In this document: positions 20,821 to 31,029 of the stretch, in pieces | Layout: the number at the start of each line of letters is the position of its first letter | Numbering within the stretch: the stretch's first letter is position 1 | Notes under the pieces: generated by a model | Databases searched by the model: none | The model's input: the letters and a program-made list of their open reading frames with translations, nothing else | What the model was told of the DNA's origin: nothing | Translations under genes and position numbers: made by a program | NCBI RefSeq assembly: GCF_017168335.1 | Contig: NZ_JABFAU010000011.1 | Coordinates: forward strand, 436,332-500,331 | Direction of reading: 5' to 3' | Length of the DNA stretch: 64,000 bases | Source of the DNA: Rhodococcus sp. KRD162 | Lineage (GTDB): Bacteria > Actinomycetota > Actinomycetes > Mycobacteriales > Mycobacteriaceae

Positions 20821-21717
20821 CTACCCGTGCGGCGCGGAGTTCCGATCGACGAACACCCGCAGTGCGTGCGGAACGGACCGTACGGTGACGGGCAACGCGC
20901 CCACCCGTTCACCGTCCGCATAGGCGACTATTCCGTCGCTGTGCAGAGCGACCCGAGCGGAGGTATAGGTGTCGACCTGCGGGAGATCGACATGCGTTCC
21001 CCGATAGAGGGTGGGCGACATCCCGAGCAAGCGAGTTCGGCTGACCCCACGTACGACGGTGACGTCGAGTAGACCGTCGTCCACACGAGCGGCCGGACAG
21101 ATCGACATTCCTCCGCCGTAGCTGGTGCCGTTCCCCACGGCGACCAACGTGGCATCGACCGTGAGTTCGGCGTCGTCCAATTCGATGACGAACGGTAGCT
21201 TTTCGAGTGTTGCCAGCTGCAAGACCATGGCCGCGTTGTAGCGCAGTGGGCCGCCGACCCAGCGAAGCCGACTCGCTCGCTCGGTGACCAGCGAATCGAA
21301 ACCACTCGACAACACCGTCGCGAACCAACGATCGCCCACCCGGCCGAGATCGATCGTGCGGGTGATGTTCTCGGCGACGATATCTGCTGCGCGAACGGTA
21401 TCGCCGAGGGGTAGACCCAGTGCTCGCGCGAAATCGTTTCCGCTGCCTGCAGGTACCAGGCCCATCGGGGTGTCGGTGCCGGCGAGCACCTGAAGCACGA
21501 GATTGACGAGCCCGTCCCCACCGACTGCGACGACGGCGTCGGTTCCGCCTCTGACGGCTCTCTCGAGCAAAATCAATGCGTCTCCGGGGGTGCGGCCCTC
21601 GATGGCGTTGACGTGAAGCTGTCGCTCGCGGAGTCGGGCCACGGCATAGCGGCCGCAGTAGGCAGCGCGTCCACGGCCGGCCGTCGGATTGGTCAGCACT
21701 GTCACCGAGCGGGTCAT
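20821..21717 (-). CDS. Diacylglycerol kinase family lipid kinase
   Basis: A 298-residue soluble lipid kinase of the DagK/YegS superfamily, expected to phosphorylate diacylglycerol or a similar lipid with ATP. The N-terminal TNPTAGRG and the nucleotide motif GGDG at 66-69 are present, though the usual following Thr is Leu (GGDGL), as variants do occur. VPAGSGNDFARALGLP is the substrate-side signature. M. tuberculosis Rv2252 is a comparable enzyme. It diverges from the TetR gene. Confidence 0.9.
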   Translation of the reverse strand: MTRSVTVLTNPTAGRGRAAYCGRYAVARLRERQLHVNAIEGRTPGDALILLERAVRGGTDAVVAVGGDGLVNLVLQVLAGTDTPMGLVPAGSGNDFARALGLPLGDTVRAADIVAENITRTIDLGRVGDRWFATVLSSGFDSLVTERASRLRWVGGPLRYNAAMVLQLATLEKLPFVIELDDAELTVDATLVAVGNGTSYGGGMSICPAARVDDGLLDVTVVRGVSRTRLLGMSPTLYRGTHVDLPQVDTYTSARVALHSDGIVAYADGERVGALPVTVRSVPHALRVFVDRNSAPHG

Positions 21718-21863
21718 GGTCGTCCCGATTGTTCGATCACGTGGCCAAGCTTGCCAGGGTTGGCATCCCGTGTGGTGACGACCGACTCGATTCCTACCCG
21801 GAGTAGCTCGCGACGGCGTGTGCTCGCTCACAGTGCTGCCGGAAAATTGCTGTAACCGTGAGC

Positions 21864-21869
21864 TATAGT
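21864..21869 (+). promoter_or_regulatory. Likely -10 box (TATAGT) of the TetR gene
   Basis: TATAGT within GAGCTATAGTAAC; a GTAAC copy sits on each side (21852-21856 and 21868-21872). Start of translation is 60 bp downstream, so this mRNA would have a leader. Confidence 0.45.
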
Positions 21870-21930
21870 AACTAAGCGATCTGCTTGTGCAGCAGTTCAG
21901 GAGTTCTTCCCGCGACGTGAAGGGTGGCAC

Positions 21931-22578
21931 GTGACCGAGCAGCCGGTGTCGAGTTCCGTCTCGACCGAGCCCGCACAGTCCGAGCCCGCGCGGCCGGGCA
22001 TCGGTGCGCCCGAGAAGTCTGTCGAGGACGCCGTTCTCGACGCCGCGCACTCGTGCATCCTCGAACACGGAGTCAAGCGGACAACGCTTGCCGAGATCGC
22101 CCGACGAGCCAAGGTCAGCAGGCCGACGGTGTACCGGCGATGGGCCGATACACGAGCTGTGGTGTCGAGTCTGCTCACCCGAGAGATCGGCGCACTGATC
22201 CCGCGCTTGGATGCAGCGGCCACCGGTCGCGATCAGATCGTGGCCGGTGTCGTCGCGTCCGCCGACCGAATCCGAGTCCACCCGCTGTTCGTGAAGATTC
22301 TGCGATCCGACTCCGATGTGCTCGCCACCTACATCCTGCATCGACTCGGCACGAGTCAGGTGTTGATCATCGATTCATTGGCCGGCTTGATTCTTGCAGG
22401 ACAACGGGATTCGTCGATCCGTGCTGGTGATCCTTCGACGATGGCCACGATCGTTCTGCTGATGGTGCAATCGGCCGTCCAGTCCGCGGAGATGGTGTCC
22501 GAGCGAGTGCCCGGTGCCGAGGTGATCCGTCAGATGGCATCGGCCGTCGACGCCTATCTCAGGCCCGTCGCCGCATGA
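21931..22578 (+). CDS. TetR family transcriptional regulator
   Basis: A 215-residue repressor-type protein. After a 30-residue polar tail, the helix-turn-helix spans about 32-80 (HGVKRTTLAEIARRAKVSR then PTVYRRWADTRAV). The C-terminal ligand domain is helical and unassigned. A GTG start is preceded by AAGGGTGG. It diverges from the DAG kinase across 213 bp with a TATAGT -10 box, so it may control itself and that gene. Ligand unknown. Confidence 0.9.
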   Translation: MTEQPVSSSVSTEPAQSEPARPGIGAPEKSVEDAVLDAAHSCILEHGVKRTTLAEIARRAKVSRPTVYRRWADTRAVVSSLLTREIGALIPRLDAAATGRDQIVAGVVASADRIRVHPLFVKILRSDSDVLATYILHRLGTSQVLIIDSLAGLILAGQRDSSIRAGDPSTMATIVLLMVQSAVQSAEMVSERVPGAEVIRQMASAVDAYLRPVAA

Positions 22579-22706
22579 CCGAGCATGGTCGATCGGCGGA
22601 CATCACCACCCGCGCTCCAGTCCGCTGGAACCCTCTCGCACCGTTCGGGGCGCCGTCGACCTGAGTCCTCGTCGCTGGATGTCGGTCGCGGCCGTGTCGG
22701 GTGTGG

Positions 22707-22712
22707 CAGGCT
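22707..22712 (+). promoter_or_regulatory. Possible -10 box (CAGGCT) of the glycosyltransferase gene
   Basis: CAGGCT is six bases before the GTG at 22719; same hexamer and spacing as at the YcaQ-like gene. Confidence 0.35.
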
Positions 22713-22718
22713 GGTCCC

Positions 22719-23891
22719 GTGCGAGTGGCAGTGGTGGCAGGGCCCGACCCGGGGCACGCGTTTCCGGCCATTGCGCTGTCTCTGCTCTTTCGCCGAGCCG
22801 GCGACGACCCTGTTCTGTTCACCGGAAGTCGGTGGGTATCCGACGCGCGGGCCGCTGGGCTACGGGCTCTTCCGCTGGGCGGACTGGCACCGCGACCCGA
22901 GGACGATGATCTCGATGCCGGTCAGCGCATTCACTCACGCGCGGCGTTCGTCTCTACCGAACTGTTGCCCGATCTCGAGCGGGAGAACGTCGACCTGGTC
23001 GTGTCCGATATCCTCACCGCCGGCGGCGGCATGGCTGCCGAGCGTCTCGGTATCAGCTGGGTGGAGCTTTCACCCCACCCTCTGTATTCACCCTCGAAAG
23101 GGTTGCCTCCCATCGGAAGTGGCCTGGCTCCTGGCGTCGGACTGCGAGGGATGCTGCGCGATACCGTGATGCGAGCGTTGACCGCGCGTTCGATTGCGCA
23201 GGGACGATCTCAACGCGCCGTCGCCAGGACCGGCATCGGACTTCCCGGCCCGGATCCTGGCCCGGCTGCCCGCTTGATCGCCACCATTCCGGCACTCGAA
23301 GTGGAACGCCCGGACTGGCCGAAGAATGCACACGTGGTCGGGCCGCTGCTGTGGGAGCCGACCGAGGCCCTGCTCGATGTACCCGACGGCGATGCACCGT
23401 TGGTCGTCGTGGCCCCCTCGACGGCGTTCACCGGTGCCGAGGGAATGCTAGAGATGGCGCTGAAAGGTTTGGACGGCAGCGGGGTTCGGGTGGTGGCCTC
23501 GGTTCTCGACGGAGGTCCCGAGGTGCTACCGGAGTGGGCGAACGCCGGTCTCGGTCGGCAGGACGATCTGCTTCGCCGCGCCGATCTGGTGGTGTGCGGC
23601 GGCGGGCACGGAATGTTGGCGAAGGCCCTCATCCACGGGGTGCCGGTGGTGACCGTGCCCGGCGGCGGCGATCAATGGGAGCTGGCGAACCGGGCGGCCC
23701 GGCAGGGCAGCGCCGTGATCGTTCGGCCTGCGACGGCTGCCTCGATCGCCGACGCGGTGACCGTTGTGCTCTCCGATCCACGGTATGCCCAGGCGGCGGC
23801 GCGTGCGGCGGCAGGCGCGCACCGCGTCGAGGATCCCGTGTCGGTGTGCCACGAGGTGCTCGCTCGTCACGCGCCGCGGGCCGGACGTTAG
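22719..23891 (+). CDS. GT-B fold glycosyltransferase (Rv2739c-like)
   Basis: A 390-residue glycosyltransferase of the UGT/MurG-like GT-B type. The N-terminal Rossmann half begins VRVAVVAGPDPGHAFPAIALS; the C-terminal donor domain holds VVCGGGHGMLAKALIHG and PVVTVPGGGDQWELANR, the nucleotide-sugar loop. By place (before the DUF3046 gene and recA) it matches Rv2739c. Acceptor unknown; a lipid or secondary metabolite is plausible. The start GTG has a CAGGCT box six bases upstream. Confidence 0.85.
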   Translation: MRVAVVAGPDPGHAFPAIALSLLFRRAGDDPVLFTGSRWVSDARAAGLRALPLGGLAPRPEDDDLDAGQRIHSRAAFVSTELLPDLERENVDLVVSDILTAGGGMAAERLGISWVELSPHPLYSPSKGLPPIGSGLAPGVGLRGMLRDTVMRALTARSIAQGRSQRAVARTGIGLPGPDPGPAARLIATIPALEVERPDWPKNAHVVGPLLWEPTEALLDVPDGDAPLVVVAPSTAFTGAEGMLEMALKGLDGSGVRVVASVLDGGPEVLPEWANAGLGRQDDLLRRADLVVCGGGHGMLAKALIHGVPVVTVPGGGDQWELANRAARQGSAVIVRPATAASIADAVTVVLSDPRYAQAAARAAAGAHRVEDPVSVCHEVLARHAPRAGR

Positions 23892-23894
23892 GAT
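23889..23894 (+). promoter_or_regulatory. -10 box (TAGGAT) of the DUF3046 gene
   Basis: TAGGAT overlaps the stop of the glycosyltransferase gene and lies seven bases before the GTG at 23902, leaderless geometry. Confidence 0.45.
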
Positions 23895-23901
23895 CGTTTC
23901 T

Positions 23902-24093
23902 GTGCGTCTGACCGAATTTCGTGAACTGCTCACCGAGGAGTTCGGCTCCGTTCGAGGTAATTCCTTGCTGGCCGATCATGTGCTCTCCGGTATCGGCCGA
24001 ACGGGGGCACAGGCCATCGAGGAGGGCGTCGACCCGCGGGAAGTGTGGCGTTCGATCTGTTACGAGTTCGATGTTCCGAAAGAACGCTGGTAG
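23902..24093 (+). CDS. DUF3046 family protein (Rv2738c-like)
   Basis: A 63-residue protein conserved just upstream of recA in actinobacteria. It is acidic-helical, with RLTEFRELLTEEFG at the start and GVDPREVWRSICYEFDVP at the end. No cysteine motif, membrane segment or catalytic residue is evident. It starts at a GTG ten bases after the glycosyltransferase stop and ends about 50 bp before the recA SOS promoter. Function unknown; the constant link with recA suggests a DNA-related role, which is inference. Confidence 0.9.
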   Translation: MRLTEFRELLTEEFGSVRGNSLLADHVLSGIGRTGAQAIEEGVDPREVWRSICYEFDVPKERW

Positions 24094-24141
24094 CTCCTCG
24101 CTGGTGAAGTCGATCCGTCGGCGTGTCGAAAGCCGAGGTAG

Positions 24142-24169
24142 TTGACTCGAACACCTGTTCCCCTATGCT
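24142..24169 (+). promoter_or_regulatory. SOS promoter of recA with LexA box
   Basis: -35 TTGACT (24142-24147) and -10 TATGCT (24164-24169), 16 bp apart. The LexA box TCGAAC-ACCT-GTTCCC (24147-24162) fills the spacer; consensus is TCGAAC-N4-GTTCGA, so one half is perfect and the other 4 of 6. Confidence 0.8.
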
Positions 24170-24205
24170 GGTGTCAACGGTTGCGGAGCGGTCTAGAGGA
24201 ACTTC

Positions 24206-24228
24206 TTGTCGGTACCCCGTTCTAGCGT
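24206..24228 (+). promoter_or_regulatory. PafBC-type (LexA-independent) promoter motif of recA
   Basis: TTGTCGGTA (24206-24214), eight bases, then TAGCGT (24223-24228) matches the mycobacterial RecA-NDp pattern TTGTCRGTG-N8-TANNNT with one mismatch. It sits 60-80 bp before the ATG. Confidence 0.65.
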
Positions 24229-24287
24229 TACCGACGACAAGCTGATCGATACGACACAGCTGAACGACACAACACAGGGAGCTCACG

Positions 24288-25325
<1,038 letters not shown>

Positions 25326-25337
25326 TCTGGTCTCGCT

Positions 25338-25892
25338 GTGCAGCAGCGACACGACGAGGGTGGCGGCACCGAGGCGCAGGCGAAAGATGCCTGCCTTCGG
25401 TTGCTGACCGACCGAGCACGCAGTAGGTACGAACTCGAAACGAGCCTCGCCAAGAAGGGCTTCACCGCCGAGATTGCGAACGCAGTTCTGGATCGGCTCG
25501 AAAAGGCGAAGCTCGTGGACGACGAATCGTTCGCGCAGCAGTGGGTCCAATCTCGGCACACCTACTCCGGTAGAGGCAAACGGGCCTTGAGCATGGAGCT
25601 CCGAAACAAGGGTGTCAGTAACGAACTGGCCGTGCACGCGCTCGATATGATCGACGCCGAGGACGAGCGTCAGCGCGCAGCCGAGTTGGTACGCAAGCGA
25701 TTTCGTACACTGCAGCTGCCGGATCCGAGCGGACCGGACGCTCGCGCCGAGCGCGACAAGGTGGTCCGCAAGCTCGTCGGGATGCTCGCTCGCCGCGGAT
25801 ACTCGCAGGGAATGGCATTTGCGGTGGTCAAGGAAGAACTCGACCGCGCTGGTGCCGACACCGAAGACTTCGACAGCACCGACACGATGTGA
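25338..25892 (+). CDS. recX: Regulatory protein RecX
   Basis: A 184-residue helical-repeat protein that caps and modulates RecA filaments. The three tandem three-helix repeats can be followed: CLRLLTDRARSRYELE, LVDDESFAQQWVQSR with GKRALSMELRNKGVS, and VRKLVGMLARRGYSQGMAF. The start is a GTG 12 bases after recA, so both are on one SOS transcript. A strong hairpin follows the stop. Confidence 0.95.
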   Translation: MQQRHDEGGGTEAQAKDACLRLLTDRARSRYELETSLAKKGFTAEIANAVLDRLEKAKLVDDESFAQQWVQSRHTYSGRGKRALSMELRNKGVSNELAVHALDMIDAEDERQRAAELVRKRFRTLQLPDPSGPDARAERDKVVRKLVGMLARRGYSQGMAFAVVKEELDRAGADTEDFDSTDTM

Positions 25893-25924
25893 TCGTCCAC
25901 CTCGGGTCGGAGTCGTCGAGAAAC

Positions 25925-25963
25925 AGTAAGGCCCGCAACACCATCGGTGTTGCGGGCCTTACT
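25925..25963. terminator. 18-bp hairpin terminator between recX and gluD
   Basis: AGTAAGGCCCGCAACACC and its exact complement are separated by ATC. It lies between converging recX and gluD and should terminate both. Confidence 0.85.
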
Positions 25964-25986
25964 GGTGTCAGTCCGGCGGCGAGTTG

Positions 25987-26853
25987 TCAGGCCGCGTGGC
26001 TTGCATCCGCAGCCGGTGCCGGAGTGCCGGATTTACTCTTGCCGGTCCTCAGTCGCTTCTCGACGACGGTCGCGAGCTTGGTCAGCGAGGAGTTGATGAT
26101 GATCATGATGATGGCCACGATCACCAACGACGGCAGATAGTTGCTGTAGAAGGCACCCACCTGCTGACCGGAACGAACGACCTCGACATAGCCGATGATG
26201 TAGCCGAGCGCCGAGTCCTTCAACGCCACAACCATCTGCGAGATGATCGCCGGCAACATCGCGGTGACGGCCTGGGGGAGCAGGACGAGGAGCATGACCT
26301 GGCTCTTGCGCATACCGAGCGCCGACGCTGCCTCACGCTGGCCCTTGGGTAGCGAATTGACGCCCGCACGCACGATCTCGGCGATGACCGAGCCGTTGTA
26401 CAGCGTCAGGCCGGTGACCACCGCTGCCAACGCCAGGTACTTGACCTTGAAGACCTCGTAGTCCGCGTAGACGGCGTACAAGAAGATCATCAGGATCAGC
26501 ACTGGAACTGCGCGGAACACCTCGACGACGACCCCGCTGATCACCCGTACCGTTCGGTGATCCGAGAGCCGTCCGATGCCGAGAACAGCGCCCAGTATCA
26601 ACGCGAACACGATCGACAATGCCGCAGCGATCAGCGTTCCCTGGATGCCGGGAAGTAGATAAGTGGTCCAGGTGGTGGATTCGAGGAACGGATCCCATTT
26701 CTCCGCGGTCAACTGACCTTTGGAATCGAGAGCCCGGTAGATCAGGAAAGCGATTCCCAACGAGACCACCGCGACCACCGCGGTGAGGATGCGGTACCGC
26801 AGCACCGCCTTGGGGCCGGGGACGTCGTACAGAACTGCCACTGCATCACTCAT
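25987..26853 (-). CDS. gluD: Glutamate ABC transporter permease GluD
   Basis: A 288-residue inner-membrane permease of the polar amino-acid ABC type. It has an N-terminal membrane segment (about 20-40), then the PAAT permease core with the EAA loop around QREAASALGMRKSQVMLLVLLPQA and about four more helices, ending in a basic tail. Its ATG overlaps the gluC stop (ATGA). With gluA, gluB and gluC it forms the GluABCD importer described in corynebacteria for glutamate. Specificity is inferred from gene order and family. Confidence 0.93.
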   Translation of the reverse strand: MSDAVAVLYDVPGPKAVLRYRILTAVVAVVSLGIAFLIYRALDSKGQLTAEKWDPFLESTTWTTYLLPGIQGTLIAAALSIVFALILGAVLGIGRLSDHRTVRVISGVVVEVFRAVPVLILMIFLYAVYADYEVFKVKYLALAAVVTGLTLYNGSVIAEIVRAGVNSLPKGQREAASALGMRKSQVMLLVLLPQAVTAMLPAIISQMVVALKDSALGYIIGYVEVVRSGQQVGAFYSNYLPSLVIVAIIMIIINSSLTKLATVVEKRLRTGKSKSGTPAPAADASHAA

Positions 26854-27530
26854 CAGGACACCGCCAATCGCTTGCTGATGTAACCGAAGAGCAATCCGGT
26901 CGGGAGCGTCAGGATCATGAATCCGAGCGCGAAAATGCCGCCGACTACGAAGATCGCCGCCTCGTTCTCGATCATGTTCTTCATCAGGAACGACGCTTCA
27001 GCGACACCGATGACCGACGCGATGGTCGTGTTCTTGGTCAGTGCGATCACGACACTGCCGAGCGGCCCGACCACTGCCCTGAACGCCTGGGGAAGAACGA
27101 CGATCGAGATGTTCTGGGTGAACGTCATGCCCAACGAGCGACCGGCCTCGGCTTGACCGACCGGGACGGTATTGATTCCCGAGCGCAGCGATTCGGCGAC
27201 GAACGATGCGGTGTAGACGCTCAGACCGAGGATGGCCAACCGAAAGTTGTTGTTCTCGAAGAAGGTCGGCGAGGTCTCGGAGGCCAACGCGACGCCCATG
27301 GTTCCGTACAGCCCGAAGGAGGTGAACAGGATGATCAGGGTCAGCGGGGTGTTGCGGAAGATGGTGACGTACGTGGCGGCTATGCCGCGTGCGATCGGGA
27401 CGGGGGAGACCCGCATCGCGGCGATGATCGTTCCGATGACCAAGGCTCCGACCAGTGAGGCCAGGGTGAGGTAGATGGTCGTCAGGAACGCGTCTATCAG
27501 TTGATCGCCGTACTTGCTCAGTAGGTTCAC
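26853..27530 (-). CDS. gluC: Glutamate ABC transporter permease GluC
   Basis: A 225-residue inner-membrane permease, the partner of GluD. It carries about five helices and the EAA-type loop GQAEAGRSLGMTFTQNISIVVLPQAFR that contacts GluA. Translation is coupled to gluD. The gene follows gluB after an 83-bp gap that contains a 15-bp hairpin, which could lower permease relative to binding-protein expression. Confidence 0.93.
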   Translation of the reverse strand: MNLLSKYGDQLIDAFLTTIYLTLASLVGALVIGTIIAAMRVSPVPIARGIAATYVTIFRNTPLTLIILFTSFGLYGTMGVALASETSPTFFENNNFRLAILGLSVYTASFVAESLRSGINTVPVGQAEAGRSLGMTFTQNISIVVLPQAFRAVVGPLGSVVIALTKNTTIASVIGVAEASFLMKNMIENEAAIFVVGGIFALGFMILTLPTGLLFGYISKRLAVS

Positions 27531-27566
27531 GGTGTTTCAGGTCCTCACGGCTCGGCGAGTTCGACC

Positions 27567-27603
27567 CTGCCGTTCCGCTGCGCCGAGGGCAGCGGAACGG
27601 CAG
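27567..27603 (-). terminator. 15-bp intercistronic hairpin between gluB and gluC
   Basis: CTGCCGTTCCGCTGC and its exact complement flank a seven-base loop. In an operon with a highly expressed binding protein such a hairpin usually acts as a partial terminator or protects the gluB mRNA end. Confidence 0.6.
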
Positions 27604-27613
27604 GTGTCATCGA

Positions 27614-28447
27614 TCAGTAGCGGTCGACGGTGGGCGGAGCCGGCAGCGGGTAGCCGGATGCGCCGACGGTGTCTTCGAAGGCCTGCTCCCAGGCACCGCT
27701 CGAGACCATCTCTTCGATGGCGTCGTTGATCTGGTTGCGCCCCTCGGTGTCGTCCTTGTTCAGGCCGATGCCGTAGTTCTCCGTGGTGAAGGGCTCGCCG
27801 ACGACCTTGAACTGTCCGGGGGACTGAGCTGCGTAACCGGCGAGGATGATGTCGTCGGTGGTGACGGCGTCGACAGTGCCGTTGCGCAGAGCCTCCACAC
27901 AGGCGGAGTACGTGTCGAATGGCTGAAGCTGCACGCCGGGGTACTCGTCGGCGATGTTCTGAGCGGGGGTGGATCCGGTGACCGAGCACAGCCGCTTGCC
28001 GTTGTCGAGCGAGTCTGCGCCGGTGATGTCGGTGTTGTCTTCCCGTACCAGCAGCGACTGCCCGGCTACGAAGTACGGTCCGGCGAAGCCGACCTTCTCC
28101 TTGCGGGCGTCGGTGATCGAGTAGGTGGCGACGATGTAGTCGACCTCACCGTTTTCGATCAGGGTCTCGCGCTGCGCGGAGGGGGACTCCTTGAATTCGA
28201 TGTTCGCGGGGTCCACTCCGAGCTGGCCGGCGACGTACTTGGCCACCTCGACATCGAAGCCGGAGAAGGTGCCGTCGGGGTTGCGCAATCCGAGGCCGGG
28301 CTGATCGAACTTGATGCCGACGACGAATTTGCCGGACTCCGCGCTGCTCGAGATGGTGCGGGCTTCTTCTCCGCCGCCGCATGCTGTGGCGACGATGGAC
28401 AGAGCGGCGATGGCGACACCGAGGCGAAGTGGTCGGGTGATTCTCAC
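27614..28447 (-). CDS. gluB: Glutamate-binding lipoprotein GluB
   Basis: A 277-residue extracellular solute-binding protein (family 3). The signal peptide MRITRPLRLGVAIAALSIV ends in VATAC with Cys23 as the likely lipid anchor; the residue at -3 is Ala, slightly off the lipobox consensus. The mature part has GIKFDQPGLGLRNPDGTFSGFDVEVAKY and DAVTTDDIILAGYA, typical of amino-acid binders. It presents glutamate to GluCD. It sits 53 bp after gluA. Confidence 0.93.
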   Translation of the reverse strand: MRITRPLRLGVAIAALSIVATACGGGEEARTISSSAESGKFVVGIKFDQPGLGLRNPDGTFSGFDVEVAKYVAGQLGVDPANIEFKESPSAQRETLIENGEVDYIVATYSITDARKEKVGFAGPYFVAGQSLLVREDNTDITGADSLDNGKRLCSVTGSTPAQNIADEYPGVQLQPFDTYSACVEALRNGTVDAVTTDDIILAGYAAQSPGQFKVVGEPFTTENYGIGLNKDDTEGRNQINDAIEEMVSSGAWEQAFEDTVGASGYPLPAPPTVDRY

Positions 28448-28500
28448 TGTGAATGTCCTTACGGATTGGTTGGTACTTGTCGGGTGAACGATGAATCGGG

Positions 28501-29283
28501 TCAGTGACCGAGGATCTTGCCGAGGAAATCCTTGGCACGTTCGGATTTCGGTGACTTGAAGAACGTTTCGGGATCGGTGTCCTCGACGACGGCACCGTCG
28601 GCCATGAAGATCACGCGGTCACCGGCTTTGCGGGCGAAACCCATCTCGTGGGTGACGACGAGCATCGTCATGCCCTCCTTGGCGAGTGAGGTCATGACGT
28701 CGAGCACCTCGTTCACCATCTCGGGGTCGAGCGCCGAGGTGGGCTCGTCGAACAGCATGACCTTGGGGTTCATCGCCAGTGACCGAGCAATCGCGACGCG
28801 CTGCTGCTGTCCACCGGAAAGCTGAGCGGGGTATTTGTCGGCCTGGTTGGCAATGCCGACGCGCTCGAGCAGTGCCAGGGCACTCTTCTCGGCCTCGTCC
28901 TTCTTCTGCTTGCGCACCTTGATCGGCGCGAGCATCACGTTCTGCAGAATGGTCTTGTGCGCGAAGAGGTTGAACGACTGGAACACCATCCCCACGTCCG
29001 CACGCAGTGCTGCGAGAGCCTTGCCCTCGGCGGGAAGTAGGTTTCCATCGACCTCGATAGCGCCCGAGTCGATCGGCTCCAGTCGGTTGATCGTCCGGCA
29101 CAGGGTCGACTTACCCGATCCGGACGGACCGACGACGATGACGACCTGACCGGCAGGAACTTCGAGGTTGATGTCCTTGAGAACGTGCAGATCACCGAAG
29201 TGTTTGTCGACGGATTTGAGCGAGATCATCGAAGGTGCGCCCGGCGAGGGTGTCGATGCGGGCGCGTCGGTGGCGTGCGTCAT
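28501..29283 (-). CDS. gluA: Glutamate ABC transporter ATPase GluA
   Basis: A 260-residue ABC ATPase of the polar amino-acid type. Walker [10 protein letters not shown] is at 52-60, with [25 protein letters not shown] and the switch histidine in VTHEMGFAR. It powers GluCD. The ATG at 29283 gives an 18-residue Pro/Ser/Ala-rich tail before [12 protein letters not shown]; the inner ATG at 29229 is an alternative. TAGGGT lies eight bases before 29283. It is the first gene of gluABCD and diverges from miaB. Confidence 0.95.
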   Translation of the reverse strand: MTHATDAPASTPSPGAPSMISLKSVDKHFGDLHVLKDINLEVPAGQVVIVVGPSGSGKSTLCRTINRLEPIDSGAIEVDGNLLPAEGKALAALRADVGMVFQSFNLFAHKTILQNVMLAPIKVRKQKKDEAEKSALALLERVGIANQADKYPAQLSGGQQQRVAIARSLAMNPKVMLFDEPTSALDPEMVNEVLDVMTSLAKEGMTMLVVTHEMGFARKAGDRVIFMADGAVVEDTDPETFFKSPKSERAKDFLGKILGH

Positions 29284-29436
29284 GAGACGAAACCCTATGC
29301 GTAGTTTCCTCGGGGACCGGCGTTTTCGCCCGCAGTCTTCGATTATGTAATGGAAACTTTACTGTGGGACTGCATCGGCCCAGCACAGTCAGCGGCGGAG
29401 CCCGCGACCCCAGCGGGCCGGTCGGTGCGATGGACG

Positions 29437-29442
29437 TACCCT
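29437..29442 (+). promoter_or_regulatory. -10 box (TACCCT) of miaB
   Basis: TACCCT is six bases before the GTG at 29449. The GGAGGG in between is too close to the GTG to act as a normal ribosome site. Confidence 0.5.
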
Positions 29443-29448
29443 GGAGGG

Positions 29449-31029
29449 GTGCAGACGAGTGTTTTTCCGACCGTGAACGTGGCCGATCGTGGCAGTTCCG
29501 ATCCCGCGCCGGCCGAAGAAGCGTCGGCGACGGCCCCCCGCAGCTACGAGGTGCGCACGCACGGTTGTCAGATGAACGTCCACGACTCGGAGCGGCTGTC
29601 CGGATTGCTCGAGGACGCAGGGTACGTTCCGGCAGACCCGGGTACCGACGCCGACCTCGTTGTCTTCAATACCTGCGCAGTACGAGAGAACGCCGACAAC
29701 AAGCTGTACGGCAATCTCGGGATGCTGCGACCCGCGAAGACCCGCAACCCGAACATGCAGATCGCGGTCGGGGGCTGCCTGGCGCAGAAGGATCGCTCCA
29801 CCGTCGTGGAGAAGGCTCCGTGGGTCGACGTCGTGTTCGGAACCCACAACATCGGGTCGCTTCCGGTGCTGCTCGAACGCGCTCGACACAACGACCGAGC
29901 TCAGGTGGAGATCCTCGAGTCACTCGACGCCTTTCCGTCCACCCTGCCGGCCAAACGGGAGTCCGCATACGCAGGTTGGGTGTCGATCTCGGTGGGCTGC
30001 AACAACACCTGCACGTTCTGCATCGTTCCGGCCCTGCGCGGCAAGGAAATCGACCGCAGGCCGGGCGACATCCTCGCCGAGGTACAGGCATTGGTGGACC
30101 AGGGCGTGCTCGAGGTGACGCTGCTCGGCCAGAACGTCAACGCCTACGGTGCCTCGTTCGCCGATCCGGAGATGCCGCGCGATCGTGGCGCGTTCGCGTC
30201 GCTGTTGACCGCATGCGGATCGATCGAGGGGCTCGAACGAGTGCGGTTCACCTCCCCGCACCCGGCCGAGTTCACCGACGATGTGATCGAGGCGATGGCG
30301 TCCACCCCGAACATCTGCCCCACCCTGCACATGCCGTTGCAGTCCGGATCGGATCGAATTCTCAAGGCGATGCGCAGGTCCTATCGGCAGACGAAGTTCA
30401 TGGGAATCATCGACAAGGTGCGCGCCGCCATGCCGCATGCGGCCATCACCACCGACATCATCGTCGGCTTTCCAGGCGAGACCGAAGAGGATTTCGAGCA
30501 GACCCTCGAGGTGGTGCGGCGCGCGAAGTTCGCCAACGCCTACACCTTCCAGTACTCCAAGCGTCCGGGGACACCGGCCGCGGACATGCCCGACCAGGTG
30601 CCCAAAGAGGTTGTGCAAGAGCGGTATCTGCGATTGATCGCATTGCAGGAAGAGATCGTTCTCGCAGCCAATCAGGCTCTGATCGGTACCGACGTCGAAC
30701 TTCTCGTTGCCACCGGTGAGGGACGCAAGAATGCTGCGACCCATCGGATGAGCGGACGCGCCAGGGACGGTCGGCTCGTCCACTTCGCCGTCGACCCGGC
30801 CAGGGCAGAGCAGATTCGCCCGGGCGATGTCGTGACGACAACACTGACTGCCGCAGCCCCGTATCACCTCATCGCCGACGCCGGAGTGCTCACGCACCGC
30901 CGCACCGCAGCCGGCGATGCCCACGAACGCGGCATCATGCCGAAGACCCCACCGATCGGCGTCGGTCTCGGACTCCCTTCCATCGGCGCACCTGCGCCCC
31001 TCCCGGTTCAGACAGGATGCACCGCATGA
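29449..31029 (+). CDS. miaB: tRNA-2-methylthio-N6-dimethylallyladenosine synthase
   Basis: MiaB adds the methylthio group to i6A37 of tRNA using two iron-sulfur clusters and SAM. With the GTG at 29449 the protein is 526 residues; the N-terminal cluster cysteines are C40, C76 and C110, the radical-SAM cysteines C184, C188 and C191 (CNNTCTFC), and a TRAM domain lies near 425-490. The C-terminal 40 residues are Pro/Gly-rich. The frame is open about 33 codons further upstream, but the TACCCT box favours this start. It ends in an ATGA overlap and works after MiaA, encoded 3 kb downstream. Confidence 0.95.
   Translation: MQTSVFPTVNVADRGSSDPAPAEEASATAPRSYEVRTHGCQMNVHDSERLSGLLEDAGYVPADPGTDADLVVFNTCAVRENADNKLYGNLGMLRPAKTRNPNMQIAVGGCLAQKDRSTVVEKAPWVDVVFGTHNIGSLPVLLERARHNDRAQVEILESLDAFPSTLPAKRESAYAGWVSISVGCNNTCTFCIVPALRGKEIDRRPGDILAEVQALVDQGVLEVTLLGQNVNAYGASFADPEMPRDRGAFASLLTACGSIEGLERVRFTSPHPAEFTDDVIEAMASTPNICPTLHMPLQSGSDRILKAMRRSYRQTKFMGIIDKVRAAMPHAAITTDIIVGFPGETEEDFEQTLEVVRRAKFANAYTFQYSKRPGTPAADMPDQVPKEVVQERYLRLIALQEEIVLAANQALIGTDVELLVATGEGRKNAATHRMSGRARDGRLVHFAVDPARAEQIRPGDVVTTTLTAAAPYHLIADAGVLTHRRTAAGDAHERGIMPKTPPIGVGLGLPSIGAPAPLPVQTGCTA

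Noticed and set aside
21718..21863. A LexA-like half-site (TCGAAC) before the DAG kinase gene
   Set aside because: The second half does not match GTTCGA; one half-site alone is expected by chance.
31017..31025. Upstream ATG for the Rv2732c-like gene
   Set aside because: The ATG at 31026 has a spaced AGGA and the usual ATGA overlap; the earlier ATG has no ribosome site.
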